Assembly (NCBI GenBank): GCA_965644315.1 | Contig: CBFFRQ010000018.1 | Location: forward strand, 682,001-746,000 | Direction of reading: 5' to 3' | From: Caecitellus pseudoparvulus | Taxonomy: Eukaryota; Bigyra: Bicosoecida | DNA: 64,000 bases | In this document: positions 43,102 through 54,994 of the stretch, in pieces | How positions within the stretch are numbered: position 1 is the stretch's first letter | Layout of the letters: each line of letters begins with the position of its first letter | The notes under the pieces: generated by a model | What the model was told of the DNA's origin: nothing | Seen by the model: only the letters and a program-made list of their open reading frames with translations | Databases searched by the model: none | Translations under genes and position numbers: made by a program

Positions 43102-44564
43102 TCACATGGCCGGGAAGTCCACGACGGCCTGGCCCACTTCGTGCAGGGCGCCCACCACCTCCATGGTGCCCTCCCACAGGCCAGTGCAGTGGTACGGCAC
43201 GCCGTGCTCCTCGGCGAGGGGCTTAACCAGCGATGCCGCCTTGGCCAGGGAGTGGCGGGGCAGGCTGGGGAACAGGTGGTGCTCGATCTGGTAGTGCAGG
43301 CCGCCCATGAACCAGCCGTTCAGCGCCACGTCGTGGACGTTGCGGGTGGTGGTGATCTGGTACACGGAGAAAGGAGGGGGGTTGGCGTGCTCGTAGATGG
43401 TCATGCCGTTGTGCCCCACGGCGAAGGCCACCGCCAGCATCACGCCGCAGCCCGCCTGGGCGATGAAGGTGTACGCCAGAGCGTGTGTCCAGGGCATGCA
43501 CAGCATGAGGGCGCCGTACCAGGCCCAGTGCAGGAGCAAGCCAGCGTGCTCGAAGGCACCCATGGCCAGGGGGCGGGTGCGGCCTGGGCGCCCCCACCCC
43601 ATGCTGAAGCCGAAGACGTACAGGAGGGACTGGTGGGCCCACGCCAGGCGGGCGCCCATGACCAGCACCCAGAAGGCCAGGTGCTGGAAGCGGTGGAACT
43701 TGCTGGGGCCCTTGGCCAGCAGCTTGCGAGACCAGGCCAGGAGGGGCATGGTGTCGATGTCGGGGTCGCCATCGTGGGCCTCCTCAGCGCTCTCGTGCGT
43801 GTTGGGGATGCTGTGGTGGGTGTTGTGCTTGTTCTTCCACCACTCCACGGAGAAGCCCTGGAAGACGTTGCCAACGAGCCAGCCCATTGCGTCCCCCAGC
43901 AGGCGCCACTTGAATACCTGGTGGTGCACGTAGTCGTGCGCCAGCCAGCCACACTGCTGCAAGAAGACGGCCAGGAATGCCGCAGACAGCATGTGCATGA
44001 CAAACGAATCGTAGGACAGCACTAGCCACCACGCCACCACGGCGAAGGCCACAGTGGACAGGGTCTTGATGGTGTACCACACAGGGCTGTGACGCAAGGG
44101 AGGCGGGGAGAGGGCCAGTGTGGCGGGCCGGGCGGGTGGGCGTTGATGTCCACTGAAGTGCACGTTGTCAAATTCCGCGCCGCAACACGTCAGGGAAACA
44201 CTCACTCGGCGTCGAAGTAGCCCTCCCGCTGCAGCTTGGCCCGCACCTCACGCACGTCGGCTTCGAAAGCCTCCCACTTGTGCTGGGGCTCCTCGCTCAG
44301 CTCGCCGATGCAGTACGTGTCCATCATCGCGTACGCCGATTCAGGGTGGAAGCCCTCGAAGACACCTGTTGCGTCCTTGCCAGCGTGGGTGAAGATGACG
44401 TCCCCGCCCGGGTGCCGGCTCCAACCAGACACATCATACACCTTGCCACCCCACGCGATCCAGGCGTCCTCCTTGGTGTTGTGCTGCGCCAGCTCCTTCC
44501 AGGTGATGCTGCGCTTGGCAGTGGCGGCTTTGCGGCCTGCCACGGCTCGGCCACCCTTGCCCAT
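43102..44564 (-). CDS. Cytochrome b5-fused front-end fatty acid or sphingolipid desaturase
   Basis: ER membrane enzyme that inserts a double bond between an existing one and the carboxyl end of an acyl chain (or at carbon 8 of a sphingoid base). Exons are 44564-44206 and 44086-43102, with a 119-bp intron, giving 447 residues. The N-terminal cytochrome b5 domain has the haem motif HPGG in DVSGWSRHPGGDVIF. Three His boxes follow: HDYVHH, HNTHH and QIEHH; Gln in place of His in the last is the front-end hallmark. Hydrophobic segments flank the boxes (for example VAFAVVAWWLVL and ALMLCMPWTHALAYTFIA). Regiospecificity (delta-4, -5, -6 or -8) cannot be read by eye. GCATGC lies 3 bp after the stop. 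It is divergent from the TmcB-like gene, 330 bp away. Confidence 0.94.
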
Positions 44565-44894
44565 GTTGAAGAGGGCTGCGAGATCGGCGCTTGTTGGGCA
44601 CTGCCTGGGGGTAACTGCAGGGGTGTGTGAGTGCCAGGAGGCTGGTGCAGTGTGGAAAAGTACTGAGAGGGCGGCATTGGAGCTAGGTGCCAGGCGGCCG
44701 TGCGCACACACTCTCCACCCGCTAGCACCTCCCGAGCGTGAGTAAAACCGAAAAGTTCCCAGGCATGGCTATGAACCCGCAGTGTTCACCTGCCACTTGC
44801 AGTGGGCAGACTTCAGTGCCCGTGAGGGGCGGGTTTCGCAGCGCCTGCACCGGCACTTCAGTAGCGGAAATCGGGCCGGGGCTGGGCACCTGCC
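44565..44894. other. Divergent intergenic region, desaturase / TmcB-like gene
   Basis: 330 bp between two divergent starts, presumably both promoters. The desaturase frame stays open upstream to 44711 without another ATG that I trust. No TATA box or RNA gene seen. Confidence 0.4.
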
Positions 44895-47800
44895 ATGCAG
44901 GCGCACCACCACCAGGTGCAGTATGCCTTGGCTCCTCGAGTGTGGCGGGAGAAAGAGCGCAGCCAGCTGGCGGTGTGGACTGAGGAGTGGCTCGGCAAGG
45001 CTCGCAATGCGCTTTTTGGGGTGCGTCCCATGCATACGTCGCTGCGCGACGAGGCCCTGCAGTTGCCGCCTCCGCCTGCGGCCTTGGCAACGCCGCCCTT
45101 GACTCCTGCGCAGGTGCTGTACCTCGCCTCTAAGGACCTGCACTCTTCTGTCCCAGTGCAAGGTTTCATTGCCACCATCAACGCCATTCAGCTGTGGATT
45201 TTCCCCTTGCGGCTTTTGACGACAGTGCGTACCCAGCCTTTGTCCATCGCGAGGCTGCGGAAGCTCCACGGGCTTGCACACGCGCGCCGCCGCCCCCCCA
45301 TCGCAGGCATCCCTGATTGAGCGTGAGTGCCTACGTGAACCGCAGCCCCTCACCCTCCCTGGATCCACGTTGCGTGTGTCGCTGCCCTCCCCTCGCAGAA
45401 AGCGGCGGCGTGACAGAGCTGGCTTCCGTTGCAGCCGTCGTGAACACGGGCAACGCGGATCAGTTCCTGGGCAAGGCCTTCTACTTCATCGTCTTTGCCA
45501 TGGCCATGCTGCTGAATTCCTCTTTCGTGGCGCTGGTGGCCTACATCGCCATCCGTTTCGCGTGCGTTTCTGCTGCGCCCAGCACACAGTAGCAGCTCCC
45601 TTTGCTGCACACTTTCACCTCCCCACGCACACGCCCTCCCCAGACAAGAGCGGGAGCAGAGCCCCCTGTTGCTGAAGCTCCTGCGCAACATCGCCACTCT
45701 CGTGAGCTCGGTGCTGTTCATCCCGTCCCTCGGCGTCACCTTTCGCTGGCTGCGCTGCTCTGGCCTGTCTGACACTCTGCCCGACCAGTCCTGCTTCACG
45801 GGCTTGCACGCTTTTGTGTCTTCGCTGGTGTTCTTGACGACGCCCATCTTCGTCGCGCTGTGCGTCTTCACGCAGGTGGTCTTCATCGACCGCAACCCGC
45901 TGTCAGACATGTTTGGCGCCAAGGTGCACGGGCGCGTGGAGGCGGTCATGATCATGGCCAAGGTCGCCCTGGTCATCCTCTTCAACGCCGTCGTGGACAT
46001 CGCACCCCCTGGCCTGACCTTTGCTGTGTGCTTCGTCACGGCAGCGCTGTGGGTGGGCTTGCTCGTCAAGCGCCAGCCCTTCATCTCTCCCGCCATGAAC
46101 GACCTTAGATCAGGGTTCGGGGCTGTCTTTGCCTGGGTGACCCTCATGGCTGGCTATGTCCTGCTGGCCCCCCGGCGCGACATCGGTGTCTTGGCCATGG
46201 CTGGCCTCCCCGTCTCCTTCGGCTTGGGCTGGTACGCCAGTCGCACGTACCGGGAGGCCGTCGTTGCCGCCCCGCTGAAGGCCCTCGCTTCCTGGCAAGA
46301 TGTGGACTTGTGGGCACGCACGCGCATCCGCCTGCAGGCGCGCCTGCGCACTGAGCAGCGCCGACAGGGCCTCGCCCGCACAGCAGCTGGCAAGCGCCAG
46401 CGAGGCGGCAAGGGCGTGCAGGAGGCAGGCCCCACCTCCACGGCAGCGCACTCTCATGCCGCCCGCGGCAAGAGACGGGGCGGGGCCGGCACCTCCACGC
46501 TCATCGCGGCGGGTGGGGGTGCAGACGCCAGCACGGCTGTGGGCCCGCGGGGCAGCACCTTGGCCAGCCTCATCCGCAACCGCCTGGGCATGACGGGAGC
46601 TGACAACGGCTTGCTGGTGGGTGGCGGCGTGTCTGGCGCATCCACACTGCAGTCCGCGCCGCCGTCACGGGTGCGGCACGTGTCGCGGGCGACGTCTGGG
46701 GCGTCGGGCCCCAGCAGCGTCGTGTCTGGCGCCACGAGTGGCGCGGGCAGCGCTGTCGGCTCGGCGGCAGGCAGCGCCATTGGCATGCACGACAGCCACA
46801 CGGATGAATCGGGCGGGGAGGAGGCGGGCCCACCTGGCATGCAAGCCACACACAGCTCCTTGGTGCCTGGCAGTGGGGGCAGCAGCCTCGCTGTGGGCTC
46901 ACGTGTCGGCAGCAGCGTCGTCGCTGGCTCGCGCAGGGTGACGTCAGAGGCGGGCAGCACTCGCCAGGAGGGCCACGAAGCGCCCCTGCGCACAGTGTCT
47001 GTGGATGAAGTGCTGGGCCTGCTCACAGTGCAGGTGGAGCAAGCCTACGCCTTCGCAGCGCGGCGCTTCCCCACTCGTGGCCTGGGGCTGCTGGCGGCCG
47101 CCTCGTACTACCAGCGTTTGCACTCCACACGGTACATGGAGATGGTGGCGCTGTACAATGCCCGCCGCGTGAGCAAGGCCTCTGACGTGGCATTTTTCGT
47201 GTACCAGCGCAGTCGGCAGCTGCGAGAGACGCAGAGCGCAGCTGCGGCAGGGCGGGGGCAGTCCACGGGGTCCAGCGGCAAGAACCTCACCGTGATCGAC
47301 CGCATCCTGTTTGACCAGAAGTGGAAGGTCGCCCGGGACGCAGAGATGACGTGCCTGCAGGCCCAGCTGGAGATGTGGGAGACGCTGCGTCCCCACTGCC
47401 CGGAGTTGCACCGCTTGGAGCCGCTTGCCATGGCTTACTGGGAAGGCCTGCACACAGCGCTGGAGGCGTACCGGTCCATGATGAACATGCAAGGCAACCA
47501 AGCCAAGCTGCTGAAGGCGTTTGGGCACTTCCTGACGCACTTCATGCACGACTCCACGCGGGCGCAGCAGCTGCGGAACAAGGCCGACACCATCTCAGCG
47601 GCGTTGTCGGAGGCCCAGCACCACATCGTGGAGCACCTGGTCATGTTCAAGCGCAGTGAGGTAGACATCCCTGCAGAGGACGAGCGTGTTGCCGTGCTCA
47701 AGGTGGACGGCGACAAGCACTCCATCGGCACCCTGCTGTCCGTGAACTCTGCAGCCTCCCGCATGTTCGGGCGCACTCGCCAGGCTCTGCTGGGGCAGAA

Positions 47801-50800
47801 CCTCTCCGTGCTGCTGCCCCCTCCCGTCGCACAATCCCACGATGTGTTCATGAAGCGCTACGCGCGGACGGGGCGGGGGTGCCTGGTGAACCAGACCTTT
47901 TATTCGTTTTTCAGCGACAGCGGCGGCAACATTGTGCCCTGCCGCGTCAGCATCGCAGAGGCGCCCCCCAGCGATGAGGACCACGCCCCCAGCTTCCTGG
48001 GCCTCATGCAGCGCCTGGAGGTGCAGGAGGACTACATCATCTTCGGGGACATCAGCACAGGCTACCGCATGCTGGCAGCGTCAGTGCAGAGCCACTTGAT
48101 GATGGGCACCTCCCCCACACAGCTCAGCGAACACGACATCTCAGTGTGCAAGCACTTTGAGCAGGTGGACTTCGAGTTCGCGCGCACCCTGAATGGCACC
48201 TCCACCTTCGAGGCAGGGCCCCGCACCTCTTCTGTTGGCGGAGCCAGTCTGCTTGGGCGGTCGCACTCCCGCGTGGATGTGTCCATGGGCATCCTTCCAG
48301 GCCTGGCGGACGTCTCCTCCCCCAAACGCGGCCAAGAGCATGGGCTGTCCATGGGCAGCGAGGGGGGGGGCGGTGCCAGGGAGTCCAAGCGTGATGCGCG
48401 CCGGGGGCGTGGCCAGGAGCGTGGACGAGCCATGCGCCGAGTGGGCTCGGGCGCCGTGGGGGAGTCCGGCCGGCCCAGTGCCAAGGGCGCCGCCATCAAG
48501 CGTGGCTTTAACTCCAAGGTGTCCCTGGTGCAGTCGGTGCTGAGCGCGGCCGAGCGCAGGGGGCGCTCCAACGCTCTCTCCTTGCTGCGCGGAGGAGACT
48601 TCCGCCCCACCCCCGTGCGGGCTGTAGCCAACAGCTCCCTCCCCCGAGTGCAAGCCTGCGTGCAAACTGTGACCCTCCCCGTTGTGGGCACGTTCTACCT
48701 TCTCGTGTGGAAGCCTGTGGAGCACACGCTTGACGCAGCAGTGAGCATGGCGGAGGGTGGCCGCATCGGCACGGCCCCTGAGCGGTCGCCTCCGGCACAA
48801 CCGCACTCCACCATGCCAGCGCACCACCGCCCAGGGTTTGGCACCGTCTCCCACCGCATCTCTGAAGGAAGTGAGATGAGCTCCACGGCAAGCCCAGCTC
48901 GCGAGGCCTCCTCAACGTCTGGCGCGGCAGGCTTCAGGTCGAAGCGGGTGTCCTCCGAGACAGGCAGGGGACCGCTGGGCGAGCTCTCCCAAGGCAGCCG
49001 GCGCCAGTCAGCAGCCTCCACTGGCGCCCCACTGGCAACGTTGAGCCCCCCCAGCACGGCCTCCGTTCGGCGCCCCGCTGGGTCGCCGGGAGTGGGGGGC
49101 AGTGTCGCCCGCATCCGCCTGGGCCAGCGGCACGGGGCCTCCAGACGCCTGGACGACGCCAGCGAAGGCTCGCCCCCCTCCCCTCGCAAGTCGAGCGCTG
49201 GGTGGGAGGAGGGTCTTTCGGGCGGCGGGTCGGCAGCTGGAGACCCCGTGGGAGGCACTTCCACGCGGGGACACATCGGTGCACAGCGCACAAGCACAGC
49301 CGGGGCCCTGCACGTGACGTCGGTGGCGTCCACGGGGGCCGCCAGCGGGGGAGGCGGCGCCTCTGCCCTGGGCCTTGCAGCTGCTCGGGAGGGAGCTGGA
49401 GATGCGGTGCGCCAGGCAGTGTCTCGCCGCGCCATGCCACTGATGGCGACCGTGGAAGGCGATGAGAAGGCATCGGCGCCTGCGGGTGGTGGTGCTGCAC
49501 GGACCTCTCCACAGGCCGCCACGGACAGCAAGGGCCGCCCCCCCGCCCTTGCCACCAGCGCCGAGGATTCCAGGGATGGCGCGGCTTCCACAGGGCTGCT
49601 GGCGCGCTTTTTGCTTCTGAGCCAAGCGCAAGTGGAGTCCATGACACAGTCCAGCCCCAGATCAGGGGGGCCTTCCGGCAGCTTTGTGCCCATGGTCACC
49701 AGCCCCACCGGAACACACCTGTACCACACCTTCAGCGGTCTGGACAGTGGCGGGGAAGGCTTGGCTCCAGGCACGCACCGTCCCTCGATGGGAGGCGCCG
49801 ACTCCACTGAGGCGGACCTCGTCGACTCGGCTGCCTCGGACATAAGCAGCAATGTGGGCAGCAGCCTGGCTTCGGAAAGCGATACCGGCTTCTTGGACGA
49901 GCAGAGCGAAGGCAGTGACCTCTTCACGGCGGCGACACCCCCGCCCCCAGAGTATGAAGCCCAGCCAGCAGCAGTGGTGTCGGACCTGGAGTCTGCGGTG
50001 GGCATCCCGGAGGCGGCCCCTGACAAGGGCACCTTGACTTCCCCCCACACAATTGGCTCGCTCCGGAACCTCGGATCCATGCTGCAGTCCGGCGACACTA
50101 CCTCGTCGCACACCGGAGGGCATGGCCTGGGGTGGGACGCGCCTCTGTCGGGGCACCGCAGCCCGCCCGCGACTGGACGGCGGAGGGCAAAGGGGGGCAA
50201 GGAGGCAGGGGGGAGCCGCACGTCTGCCATTTTCAAGGAGGGCATGCGGGTGTTGCGGCGACTGGCAGGCACCCCCGACATGCTGCCCGACATCCGTCTG
50301 CGCGTCATGCACCTCAGCATGACGGGCAGCTTCCTGCTCTTCACCTTCTGCCTCATCGTGGGCCTGTTCTTCCAGGAGGACTACATTTTCGGCACCCTGT
50401 TCGAGGCGCTGGACAGGGCGCTGGTGTCCTCCGCCGTCCTCGCGGCGACGGTGTCCACCAGTGGCCTGCAGGCATTCACTGTGAATCCGACGCAGGGTGG
50501 CTGGTTGTACACCTCCACACAGGAGGCTTCCATTAGTGCGGCTGTCGCTGTGGGGCAGAACTCCTCCGCAACTTCGGCACAGCTGGCCGCTGTCATCGAG
50601 GGTGACGCCTGGTGGAGTCTGGGCAGCCGTTTCGTGGCAGGGACACTGTCCTTCGCAGAGGACGCTGCGCGTGTCGTCACTCGCTCTCGCCTGGACGTCC
50701 CCGTGTCTCTGGCCGCCGAGCTGGATGCAGGGCTGGATCCTGCCCGCCCTGTCTTGCTGGAAGACGGGGCAACCCCTCGAAACTTCACGCTTCTGTCGGC

Positions 50801-52697
50801 GACAGGTTGGGTCTTGTCCAGCCTCCGTGAAGTGGCCTTTTCACAGCCGCAAGCACTGGTCCCGGAGGCTGACCTGGTCAGCGTGCTAGCCCGCAACGGG
50901 CCTCGGCTGGCCCCTGAGTTTTCCGCTTTCGTCGTTGCCTTTTCGAAGGGGTATGTGGAGTACTTGGAGCTGTACCGCCTGTTTTTCGCACTCGTGTGCG
51001 GGTCTGTCATGGTTGTGTGCATCCTAGCGTTCTTCATCACAAACTTGCAGTACCAGTGGCACGTGGACGGCACAAAGCGCGTGGCTGTGAAGCACTTCGC
51101 TCAGGTGCCCAAGGCCCTGGTGGCCAGCCAGCAGCGCAGCAGCAAGACCCGCCTTGGGGCAGCCATTCGCCGGCAGCGCAAGGAAGCAGGGGAAGATGAC
51201 GTGGAGGACGCAGCCATGCACAAGCGGGTGGGCGCGCTGACTCTGGAAGCACTGAAGCGCGCGGGAGGCGGCCTTGCGCGACCAGACCACCGCAGCATGA
51301 CCCACGGCATGGAGAGTGGGCGCCACTTAACAACCGGCAGCCGCTCGGGTCGGGGCGGTTCAACTTCATACGATCGCCGCACTTCCGCGTACACCAGCGC
51401 GAGGAACTTTACCAGTAGCTCAGATGCCGAAAGGCGCAGTCGGTACGCCAGCCTGACATCCATGGGTGTCAGCACTCGGCGTGGGTCCACGGCAGTAGCG
51501 TCAGGCCGCACGCGCAGGGCACAGCTGGGAGGACTGACTGCCATGGCTGGCAGCAGTCACGCCCTGCTGCACGTCAGTCCGACGGGGGAGTTCCAGTACA
51601 AGACGCGGTCTTGCCTGCGAGTCATGCAGCGCAGCATGGTTATGCTGGTGCCAGCCACGATGGCGCTGATCGTGAACTTGGTTGCGAGGGACTACGCAGA
51701 CACCAGCGTGGGGGTCATCCAGGCCAACACGTTGTGCTTGCAAGGAGCCGTCGCCAGCGCAGGGCTGACAGGCGCTGTGCATGACTTGGTGCAGACCCGC
51801 TTTGAGCCGCGGTCAAAGGTGGAGGCGCGTGCCATGCTGCAGTATGCGGACAGCGCGGCCAAAGAGCTGCAGACGCTGCTGGTGCAGGTGGTGGAGGGGA
51901 CAGGGGATGCCCCCGGCCCAGCCACTGCGACGCCAGTGCCCCCTCTCATCCTATCGGAGGACCCCCATGGCGTGCTGACGGTGCTGGAGAGAGACATGTG
52001 CCACCGGTACGGCTTCAGGGGCGTAGGCCCCCAGCTGTGCAGGGAGTTCAAGGCTGAGGTGGGTGCGACAGGGCTCATCAGCCTGGCTCAGGCCCTGCAG
52101 CGCCAGACAGCCCTGCTGTGCGCGTGGGCCAAGCCCATCATCGAAGCAACGCCTGACGGAGGCAGGGTGTCTCTGAACGCCTCTGCACTGGCAGAGGAAG
52201 CGGAGCGCACTGGCAACGCCACATTGGCAGCCACCCGCAGCGCCATCACGCTCCTGCTACGGGCAGATGTGCCGTTCGCTCGGGTGCAGCTGTTTGGAGT
52301 GGCTGGCGCGCTGGCTGGCGAGCAGGCAGAGCTGCGTGCGGGCTTGCTGGACTTCTTTCGCTTCTTGGCAGGGCTGGGGACGGTCGCCTTCTTCTTGGCT
52401 GTGTACGTGGGCGGGGGGCAGATGCGGCAGCAAGCTCGCCAGGCGTACGCTATGCGGCTTCTGCTCATCGCTATTCCCAAGAGTGTCGCGCTCAGCGTGC
52501 GCCCCATTTTGAATCGGTACCAGGTCTTCGCAGACCTAAACTCCGAAATCGTCGCCAGCCAAGCTGCTGCAGGTAGCGTGGATGCGGGGGCTGCGACACC
52601 CTCGGCTTCCGCTGCTGCTTCGCCGCGGGGAAAGGGCGTCACCATTGGTGCTGCAGGCATGGAGGCTACCCCCCTCATGTCCCGCAGTACATCGTGA
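44895..52697 (+). CDS. TmcB-like giant PAS-domain membrane protein
   Basis: Relative of Dictyostelium tiny macrocysts protein B and the many large PAS membrane proteins of algae and protists. Exons are 44895-45224, 45307-45322 (a 16-nt micro-exon), 45399-45561 and 45644-52697, with introns of 82, 76 and 82 bp, giving 2,520 residues. The N-terminal third has several membrane segments (KAFYFIVFAMAMLL, TTPIFVALCVFTQVVFI, MIMAKVALVILFNAVVDI). A PAS domain lies near 845-970 (GTLLSVNSAASRMFGRTRQA, DIVPC-like NIVPCRVSIAE). A Ser/Gly/Ala-rich disordered stretch of about 700 residues follows, then C-terminal membrane helices (SFLLFTFCLIVGLFF, VCGSVMVVCILAFFI, MVMLVPATMALIVNLV, GLGTVAFFLAVYVGGG). The ligand is unknown; PAS domains often bind haem, flavin or small metabolites. 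The micro-exon is inferred from phase and splice sites. All introns are in the first 750 bp. Confidence 0.85.
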
Positions 52698-52780
52698 ATA
52701 CATTCCGCCACCTCGAGGTGCTGCACTGGGACCATTCCCTGTCGTTGGTGCAAGTTGCGTCGGGCCGCCCAGCACTCGAC

Positions 52781-54988
52781 ATGGCGTGCAGCACGCCTCC
52801 CGTGCCCAACCTGCTGGGTCGGGCAGACCAGCTCTTGGATCAGCTGCCCCTGTTTGCGCTGGTACTGGGTGATGTCGGGGCAAGGCCCAGCGTGGCGGCT
52901 TTCTTGGCTCTGCCGCAAACTCTGGAAGCACAAGTGGCTGCGTGTGCCAAGAGCCCTGCCGTGCTGCGGGCTTTGGATGCCTGTGTGACCGTGCAGCGAG
53001 CTATCCTTGCTTTCAACACTTTCAACTCTGAGGAAATCCATGTTCTGGATGGGGAGACCAGTCGAGAGGCGGAGGAAGCCTTGGAATCCCTTGAGGGAGC
53101 ACTGCTGGAGAGCGCGGAAATTGGTCCCAGCCGTACCACGCCATGGCCCTCCTCTACCCAAGAGTGGGCAAATGCAGAGGAGCAGTGGGAGAAAAGGGCA
53201 TCTGTATGTGCATGGAGTGAAGGCAGCCCCTTCTTCGACATGGAGTGGCCCGAGCAGGGCATTACCCCGCCGCTCATGGCCCACGCAGTTGCCGCACTGG
53301 TCGTGCACGACGTCGCAAGCCGCCGGGCGCGGCCTGCGTTCTGGGGCGAACGCCCCTGGGGAATGGCCTGGGCGAATCCCTATTCAACACACTTGACGGC
53401 ACCCGTCTGGCTGCTCGCCCTCCACCTGGCGGCTTCCACGGAGCACGCAGCCTTGACTCTGGCCCTGGCAAACAGCATCCCAGGCATTCCCGTCGCACCG
53501 TCGCGACCTTGCAGCCTTGCCATCCTATTGGCATTGCGCAGGGCCTGTCACGAGGCTGTCGCGAGGAGCACTCTGCCCCATGCCCAGTTTGGACTGGCCT
53601 GTGCGTTGGCGCAGGGTGGCGCCTGCGACGGCAGGCACGCCGAAGGCAGGCGCGGCTTGGAGCAGGCCCTGCGCGACGGCTGTGCGAGCAGCATCCATGT
53701 CCTTGCGTCCCTCGCACGCCGGGGCATTGGGAGCCAGGGCGACGACGAGAAGGACCTTGCTGTGCTGAAGAAAGTCGAGCAGCTGGCCCGGAGGGGTGTC
53801 CCCGCTGCCGTGGAGGCAGCGGAAGTCTTGCATGCGTCGGGCTGCCCCCGCCTGGGGTTGCCTCGCCACGAAGGCTTGGCGCACTCTTTTGCCTCAGCTT
53901 CAGCAGACTCTGCGGTGTTTGCCTCCTCCACCCTGCTTCGAAGTGCGACGGCGGTCAACAGTGAGCTCCACAGAGCAGCCTGGGCCGAAGAGCGCTTGGC
54001 ACACTGCGTGGAGCACGGCAGTGTGTTGGCTGCTTCTGTTCTTGTGAAACTAGGAGCACGAGTGCCACCGGCACTCGGGCGCACGCTCATGAAGTCTGCA
54101 GGAACCTCACCAGGTGCCCTGCCTCATGCCAGCCCGGCATACACGCTTGCGTGCTTTGGCAGCACGACAACTGAAGTTCTCTCTCAAGTTGAAGCCGAAG
54201 CTGGGGAAATGGGTGACGCATTCAAGGCATGCCAGCGTGCTCTACATGCCATGCGCAGTGCCTTGCTGTCTATTCGCGACGCTGTGCAGTTGGACACGTT
54301 GCTGGCCACGGGCATGGCTGGGCCGGAGTCCGCCCGGGAGCAGAGCATGCGGGGGCTCGCTCTGCTCCGCCTCCGCTTGCCATTCAGCGGGAAGGCTGTT
54401 GCTTTTCAGCTTGCGACTCGACTGCTGGCTTCTTCACGTCCGTTCGGCGCTGCGGGGCAGGAGGAGGGTGTCGCCGCTCTCCGGCGTGCCGCTGCAATGG
54501 GGCACAAACACGCCAGCGCGCTGCTGGCGGACACCTTCCTGAACGCGAGGCACGGCGTGAACGGAAACCCCGAGCAGGCTGTGCAGTTCGCCGAGCAGGC
54601 GCTGCCAGATGCGCTCGCGTTGGAGGTGCTCGGCACTTGTCTCCGGTACGGGTGGGGCCGACCCCAGGCCCCCGAGCGAGCAAGGCAACTGTTGGCAAAA
54701 GCCGGAGCAAGGGGGCGGCCTGGGGCGGCGTTCCTTGCTGCAGAGATGGCATTGCGAGGCCAGGGGGGTGACGTCGATCTGAAGGGCGCTCAGGCCATGC
54801 TTGATGCAGCGAGCAGCGCGGGTTGGGCACCAGCTCACTGTCGAGACTTGCAAGCTGACATTGCCCGAGCGGTGGAGGAGCAGGAGCGCCTCCTGGGCTT
54901 GAGCAACGCAACATGGGTTGCATTGGCTGTAGGGGCTGTGGCAGCGGCGGTCGCCATCGCGAGGTGGCGAGGGCACGCCTCCAAGTAG
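52781..54988 (+). CDS. Sel1-repeat protein with C-terminal membrane anchor
   Basis: Single exon, 735 residues from the first ATG; the frame is open back to a GTG overlapping the previous stop, so the start could be earlier. The middle and C-terminal parts hold Sel1-like helical repeats, seen as HAQFGLACALAQGG, AAMGHKHASALLADTFLN and PGAAFLAAEMALRGQGG, each with the A...LG/A...YxxG-type spacing. These make solenoids for protein contacts, as in SEL1/HRD3 of ER quality control. The last 25 residues (TWVALAVGAVAAAVAIARW) form one hydrophobic helix followed by a short basic tail, a tail-anchor or type-I layout. No signal peptide is evident, so a tail anchor is more likely. Its stop lies 6 bp from the convergent epimerase stop and 84 bp separate its ATG from the TmcB-like stop. 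Confidence 0.78.
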   Translation: MACSTPPVPNLLGRADQLLDQLPLFALVLGDVGARPSVAAFLALPQTLEAQVAACAKSPAVLRALDACVTVQRAILAFNTFNSEEIHVLDGETSREAEEALESLEGALLESAEIGPSRTTPWPSSTQEWANAEEQWEKRASVCAWSEGSPFFDMEWPEQGITPPLMAHAVAALVVHDVASRRARPAFWGERPWGMAWANPYSTHLTAPVWLLALHLAASTEHAALTLALANSIPGIPVAPSRPCSLAILLALRRACHEAVARSTLPHAQFGLACALAQGGACDGRHAEGRRGLEQALRDGCASSIHVLASLARRGIGSQGDDEKDLAVLKKVEQLARRGVPAAVEAAEVLHASGCPRLGLPRHEGLAHSFASASADSAVFASSTLLRSATAVNSELHRAAWAEERLAHCVEHGSVLAASVLVKLGARVPPALGRTLMKSAGTSPGALPHASPAYTLACFGSTTTEVLSQVEAEAGEMGDAFKACQRALHAMRSALLSIRDAVQLDTLLATGMAGPESAREQSMRGLALLRLRLPFSGKAVAFQLATRLLASSRPFGAAGQEEGVAALRRAAAMGHKHASALLADTFLNARHGVNGNPEQAVQFAEQALPDALALEVLGTCLRYGWGRPQAPERARQLLAKAGARGRPGAAFLAAEMALRGQGGDVDLKGAQAMLDAASSAGWAPAHCRDLQADIARAVEEQERLLGLSNATWVALAVGAVAAAVAIARWRGHASK

Positions 54989-54994
54989 CCAGCC

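Noticed and set aside
44202-44711. Cytochrome b5 exon as a separate small gene
   Set aside because: Frame, splice sites and domain order join it to the desaturase downstream, as in all front-end desaturases of this type.
48695-50356. 553-codon open frame on the minus strand
   Set aside because: Lies fully inside the TmcB-like coding exon. Its composition is the antisense of a Ser/Gly/Ala-rich stretch, with no domain.
52088-53308. 406-codon open frame on the minus strand
   Set aside because: Spans the end of TmcB-like and the start of the Sel1 gene in antisense, with no family signal.
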